Shown piece after piece: positions 60,748 through 64,000 of a stretch of 64,000 nucleotides of DNA. Origin of the DNA: Vallitalea sp. (lineage in GTDB: Bacteria > Bacillota > Clostridia > Lachnospirales > Vallitaleaceae). The position numbers were made by a program, and so were the translations under genes. The notes under the pieces are model-generated. The model had not been told where the DNA came from. It made no database searches and was given only the letters and a program-made list of their open reading frames with translations. How positions within the stretch are numbered: the first letter of the stretch is position 1; each line of letters opens with the position of its first letter. The stretch is taken from NCBI GenBank assembly GCA_025210235.1, contig JAOASG010000024.1, positions 62,001 to 126,000 on the forward strand, read 5' to 3'.

Positions 60748-61875
60748 ATGCCACCACTTACTACACTAATAAAACCAGCTTCTGGGAATTGTAATCTTAG
60801 ATGTAAATATTGTTTTTATTATGATGTAATTAGTAATAGAGAAGTTAAAAACTATGGAATAATGTCAGAAGAAACATTAGAAGAACTTGTAAAAAAAGCT
60901 TTTGATTTTGCAGAAGGAATAGTAACATTTGCTTTTCAGGGAGGAGAGCCGACACTAGCTTCCTTGGATTTTTTTAGAAAATTAATAGAATTTGAGAAAA
61001 AATATAATAAAAATAATATAAAAGTAAATAATGCATTACAAACAAATGGAATGGTTATAGATGATGAATGGGCAAAGTTTTTTCATGACAATGAATTTTT
61101 AATAGGTTTATCTATTGACGGGTACAAAGATATACATAATTACTATCGTATTGATGCTAAAGGTGAAGGTAGCTTTAATAGAGTACTAAAAACAGCAAAA
61201 TTATTTGATAAATATGATGTAATGTATAATGTTTTGTGTGTAGTAAATAAGCATGTAGCAAAACATGGAAGAAAAGTACTTAATTTCTACAAAAAACAAG
61301 GATTTAAATATTTACAGTTTATTCCTTGTTTAGATGAAATTGGTGAAAAGCCTGGACAAAATCCTTTTTCTCTTACACCAAAAGATTATGAAATATTTTT
61401 GAAAAATACTTTTGATATTTGGTATGAGGATTTTATTAATGGTAATGGAATCAGCATTAGAATGTTTGATAATATATTACAAATGATATTGGGATATGAA
61501 CCTGAAAGTTGTGATATGAGAGGACATTGTTCAAATAGTTCTATAATTGAAGCAGATGGTTCTGTTTATCCTTGTGATTTCTATGTGTTAGATGAATGGA
61601 AGTTAGGAAATATAAATGAAAATAGCTTTGAAGAGATGGTTAAATCTGAAACAGCTATAAATTTTATAAAAGAATCAATAGATACAGACCCTGAGTGCAG
61701 GGAGTGTAAATATTATAGAATCTGTCGTGGAGGATGTAAAAGGCATAAAGAACCAAAAATTAATGGAAAATATACTAAAAACTATTTTTGTAGTGCATAT
61801 AAAGAATTTTATAAATATACACTACCACGTTTTGTTGATATGGCTAAAAAGATAAATCAATCCAATCTTCAGTAG
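60748..61875 (+). CDS. Anaerobic sulfatase-maturase-type radical SAM/SPASM enzyme
   Basis: This 375-residue protein has the radical SAM cluster motif C15/C19/C22 (CNLRCKYC), FAFQGGEPTLA, and a C-terminal SPASM region (CSNSSIIEADGSVYPCDFY, ECRECKYYRICRGGCKRH) for two auxiliary [4Fe-4S] clusters. It is of the anSME class, which turns Cys or Ser into formylglycine in sulfatases. No sulfatase is in this window, so either the target is elsewhere or the enzyme acts on another peptide. ATG follows AAAGGAG. Confidence 0.9.
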   Translation: MPPLTTLIKPASGNCNLRCKYCFYYDVISNREVKNYGIMSEETLEELVKKAFDFAEGIVTFAFQGGEPTLASLDFFRKLIEFEKKYNKNNIKVNNALQTNGMVIDDEWAKFFHDNEFLIGLSIDGYKDIHNYYRIDAKGEGSFNRVLKTAKLFDKYDVMYNVLCVVNKHVAKHGRKVLNFYKKQGFKYLQFIPCLDEIGEKPGQNPFSLTPKDYEIFLKNTFDIWYEDFINGNGISIRMFDNILQMILGYEPESCDMRGHCSNSSIIEADGSVYPCDFYVLDEWKLGNINENSFEEMVKSETAINFIKESIDTDPECRECKYYRICRGGCKRHKEPKINGKYTKNYFCSAYKEFYKYTLPRFVDMAKKINQSNLQ

Positions 61876-61935
61876 CTTACTTATAAGTCCAAGAAACACT
61901 ATGGAATTTGTATTGTAGAAAGCTTTAGAATATAT

Positions 61936-62034
61936 AGCATCTATACTATTAGGATAATTGTAAAGTGTACACTATTTAATTATAGATACATGATGAATTA
62001 CTACAATTATTCTGTAATAGTATAGATGCTTTTT
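61936..62034 (+). terminator. Large palindromic terminator-like element after the anSME-type gene
   Basis: AGCATCTATACTATTA (61936-61951) pairs perfectly with 62015-62030, with a further inner stem ATAATTGTA / TACAATTAT, followed by TTTTATTTTC. The 95-bp length and layered palindrome are unlike a normal terminator and suggest a repeat that has taken on this role. Confidence 0.6.
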
Positions 62035-62178
62035 ATTTTCATTATCATATAAAAACTAAGAAATATTAGTATTAGATAAAATTTGCCATGGTATGATATA
62101 ATTCATGAATTATTGTATACAATGCTACAAAAAAACAATTAAAATCAAAAATAATTGTGCAAAACATATAAAAATCTA

Positions 62179-62207
62179 TTGACATATTAAAGTATTCATT
62201 ATATATT
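62179..62207 (+). promoter_or_regulatory. Promoter of the glutamate mutase genes
   Basis: TTGACA (62179-62184), 17 bp and TATATT (62202-62207) would start transcription near 62214 and leave a leader of about 155 nucleotides. I see no cobalamin riboswitch in that leader. It contains a 14-base match (62292-62305) to the left arm of the inverted repeat at 58479. Apart from this, 62035-62369 shows nothing recognisable. Confidence 0.7.
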
Positions 62208-62369
62208 AAGGGCATAGATAAGTACTTAAAATTACGGATCTTTTTATCAAATAAAAAACTCCAATTAAATACATACAAAAGATATGAAAGAGTGTTATAT
62301 AATTATTTTTTCTTGCTACTTTTATTTATTAAATTCAAGGTGGGATATTGAGTATATTTGGAGGGTAAA

Positions 62370-62807
62370 ATGAATAATAAAAAGATAATATTAGGTGTGA
62401 TTGGGGCAGATGTACATGCTGTCGGGAACAAAATATTAGCATATGCATTTGAACAAGCAGGATATAAAGTAATTAACTTAGGTGTAATGGTATCACAAGA
62501 TGAGTTTATTAAAGCGGCTATAGAAACAGGTGCAGATGCAATATTAGTGTCTTCATTATATGGACATGGCGAACTAGATTGCAGAGGACTAAGAGAAAAA
62601 TGTAAAGAATCGGGGATTGGAGATATTTTATTATATGTAGGAGGAAATTTAGTAGTAGGTAAAACACCATTTGAAGTAGTAGAAAAAAAGTTCTTGAATA
62701 TGGGATTCAATAAAGTATATCCGCCAGGTACACTTCCTGATGTGGCTATAAAAGATCTTAATAATGACTTAGGAGTGAGTATTGATGGAAGCAGTATTAC
62801 TTATTGA
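62370..62807 (+). CDS. glmS: Glutamate (methylaspartate) mutase, small B12-binding subunit
   Basis: This 145-residue protein binds adenosylcobalamin base-off through the D-x-H-x-x-G motif: D14, H16, G19 in [10 protein letters not shown], where the histidine is the lower cobalt ligand. The later [12 protein letters not shown] and [10 protein letters not shown] segments fit GlmS/MutS. With the large subunit GlmE (expected beyond the window) it converts L-glutamate to (2S,3S)-3-methylaspartate, the first step of B12-dependent glutamate fermentation. ATG 62370 follows GGAGGGT. It overlaps glmL by 23 bases. Confidence 0.95.
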   Translation: MNNKKIILGVIGADVHAVGNKILAYAFEQAGYKVINLGVMVSQDEFIKAAIETGADAILVSSLYGHGELDCRGLREKCKESGIGDILLYVGGNLVVGKTPFEVVEKKFLNMGFNKVYPPGTLPDVAIKDLNNDLGVSIDGSSITY

Positions 62808-64000
62808 TTTTGGTAGTACTTATACAAAAGTAACTGCAGTTGATTTAAGTAATGAAACTATTATAGGTACTTCAAAAGCATTTACGACAATTCAACACGA
62901 TATTAGTGAAGGATTAGATAGTGCTATTAAGAATCTTACAAATACCTATGGGAAACTAACAATAAGAGAAATGTTCGCTTGTAGTAGTGCTGCTGGAGGG
63001 CTTAGAATGGTCGCTATTGGTCTGGTGCCCGACCTTACTGCTGAGGCAGCTAAACGAGCTGCTTTAAGTGCAGGTGCGAAAGTATTAAAAGTATTTTCTT
63101 ATGAACTTAATGAAAGTGAAGGAAAAGAAATAGATGAAATAAATCCAGATATAATTTTACTAACAGGTGGAACAGATGGAGGTAATAAAGATGTAATTTT
63201 ACATAACGCTTCTATATTAGCTGGATTGAAAACAAAAGCACCTATTATCTTAGCTGGAAATAAATCTGTACAAGAAAAAATTTTAGATATATTGAAGAAT
63301 AAAGAAATAACAGTATGTGAAAACGTAATGCCAGAACTGGATGTTCTTAATATAGAGTCAGCAAGGATGGCAATAAGAGAAGTTTTTATAAAAAAAATAA
63401 TATATGCAAAAGGATTATCAAAAGTAAAAGATATAATTGAAGGAATTATAATGCCTACGCCTTCAGCAGTATTATCCGCAGCAAAGCTCCTTTCTCAAGG
63501 TACAAACAATGAAAAAGGTATGGGAGATTTGATTGTAATTGATATAGGAGGTGCTACTACTGATATTCATTCTATTGCAGACGGGTTACCAACTAAAGGA
63601 GGAGTATTATTAAAAGGACTACCAGAACCATTTGTAAAAAGAACAGTAGAAGGAGATTTAGGTGTAAGATATAGTGCCGCGTCACTTATTGATTCATGTG
63701 GAGAGCAAGAATTAATTGAATATACTGGTCTAACAAAAGAGCAAATAAAGAAGTGTTTGAATATTATTAAATTAAACCCAGATTTTATAGGAATTAATAA
63801 TAAAGAATTTAAGAAGTTTGACTTTGGATTAGCTACAATAGCTGTTAAAAATGCTATGGATAGACATGTAGGAAGAATAGAAACTCATTATACTCCTTTT
63901 GGATCAACATATATGCAAACAGGAAAAGATTTAACATCAACAAGAAATGTTATTGGAACAGGAGGGCCAATTATTTATTCTAACAGAGCTACCGATGTAT
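62785..64000 (+). CDS. glmL: GlmL-type reactivating ATPase of glutamate mutase, cut at the window end
   Basis: 405 codons are open from ATG 62785 to the right edge without a stop. The protein is of the ASKHA (actin-like ATPase) fold: phosphate 1 motif [29 protein letters not shown], then [15 protein letters not shown], and the phosphate 2-like [18 protein letters not shown]. It matches the MutL/GlmL accessory protein that exchanges damaged cobalamin in glutamate mutase. It overlaps the small subunit gene, which supports translational coupling. About 60 residues are missing relative to the family. Confidence 0.93.
   Translation, partial: MEAVLLIDFGSTYTKVTAVDLSNETIIGTSKAFTTIQHDISEGLDSAIKNLTNTYGKLTIREMFACSSAAGGLRMVAIGLVPDLTAEAAKRAALSAGAKVLKVFSYELNESEGKEIDEINPDIILLTGGTDGGNKDVILHNASILAGLKTKAPIILAGNKSVQEKILDILKNKEITVCENVMPELDVLNIESARMAIREVFIKKIIYAKGLSKVKDIIEGIIMPTPSAVLSAAKLLSQGTNNEKGMGDLIVIDIGGATTDIHSIADGLPTKGGVLLKGLPEPFVKRTVEGDLGVRYSAASLIDSCGEQELIEYTGLTKEQIKKCLNIIKLNPDFIGINNKEFKKFDFGLATIAVKNAMDRHVGRIETHYTPFGSTYMQTGKDLTSTRNVIGTGGPIIYSNRATDV

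Noticed and set aside
62208..62369. A cobalamin riboswitch in the glutamate mutase leader
   Set aside because: The leader is only about 155 nt and lacks the conserved B12-box; nothing like the multi-stem fold is visible.

Overview
The window is very AT-rich (roughly 70 % A+T by eye), uses TTG and GTG starts and strong AAGGAGG-type ribosome binding sites, and carries a T-box leader, a meso-diaminopimelate dehydrogenase, B12-dependent glutamate mutase, Fe-dependent alcohol dehydrogenases, an anaerobic radical-SAM maturase and many rho-independent terminators. This fits an anaerobic, low-GC member of the Clostridia (Bacillota). Genus and species cannot be fixed from the sequence; a Lachnospirales/Vallitalea-like lineage is only a guess. 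No rRNA, tRNA, prophage, CRISPR array or transposase was seen.

Layout. 1-0.6 kb: end of a formate/nitrite transporter gene. 0.6-7.9 kb: the most unusual part, an iron-regulated nitrogenase-like locus. It has a divergent AraC regulator, a 15-codon leader ORF coupled to a NifH-like Fe protein, NifD-like and NifK-like subunits, then a SufC/SufB-like (SmsCB-type) pair and a Fur repressor. Near-perfect Fur boxes precede both transcription units. 8-10 kb: ddh, a flavin reductase and a small membrane protein. 10.2-12.5 kb: an ABC-F gene behind a leader-peptide attenuator. 12.6-17.2 kb: hpt, a lipoprotein, DUF2809 and a CHASE-GGDEF cyclase. 17.2-22 kb: a BceAB-RS-type peptide sensing/detoxification module with a candidate BceR site. 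22-26.5 kb: a coiled-coil protein, asd, a SIMPL protein and T-box-controlled tyrS. 27-34 kb: Fe-ADH, flavodoxin, polX, a rubrerythrin-like protein, small membrane proteins and a DUF6323/DUF6179 pair. 34-37 kb: pyk and a D-lactate-type dehydrogenase.

37-41.7 kb is a troRABCD-type Mn/Fe/Zn uptake operon with its own DtxR-family regulator. 42-49.5 kb is a complete polyamine/PspA/DUF350 membrane-stress neighbourhood (rhomboid, SpeD, PspA, YbjN-like, DUF4178, DUF4247, two DUF350, membrane-anchored SpeE-like, K+ channel). 49.6-59.3 kb mixes a MATE exporter, DUF3842, a Fur-controlled DUF2325 gene, a butanol-dehydrogenase-like Fe-ADH with a divergent AraC gene, an AraC/MFS pair and a HAD phosphatase. 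59.8-64 kb holds an AIM24/TIGR00266 protein, an anSME-type radical SAM enzyme, and glutamate mutase S with its reactivator GlmL, cut by the window end.

Two themes tie the window together. First, a Fur regulon can be read directly: canonical boxes lie at 1976, 5596, 37086 and 52256, with a weaker one at 1888. They join the nitrogenase-like locus, the Sms pair with Fur, the metal importer and DUF2325 into one iron-starvation response. Second, the intergenic DNA is seeded with two families of palindromic repeats. One is a MITE-like element of about 120 bp with four full and at least three decayed copies, one flanked by a 14-bp direct repeat. The other is a short REP-like hairpin with three copies.
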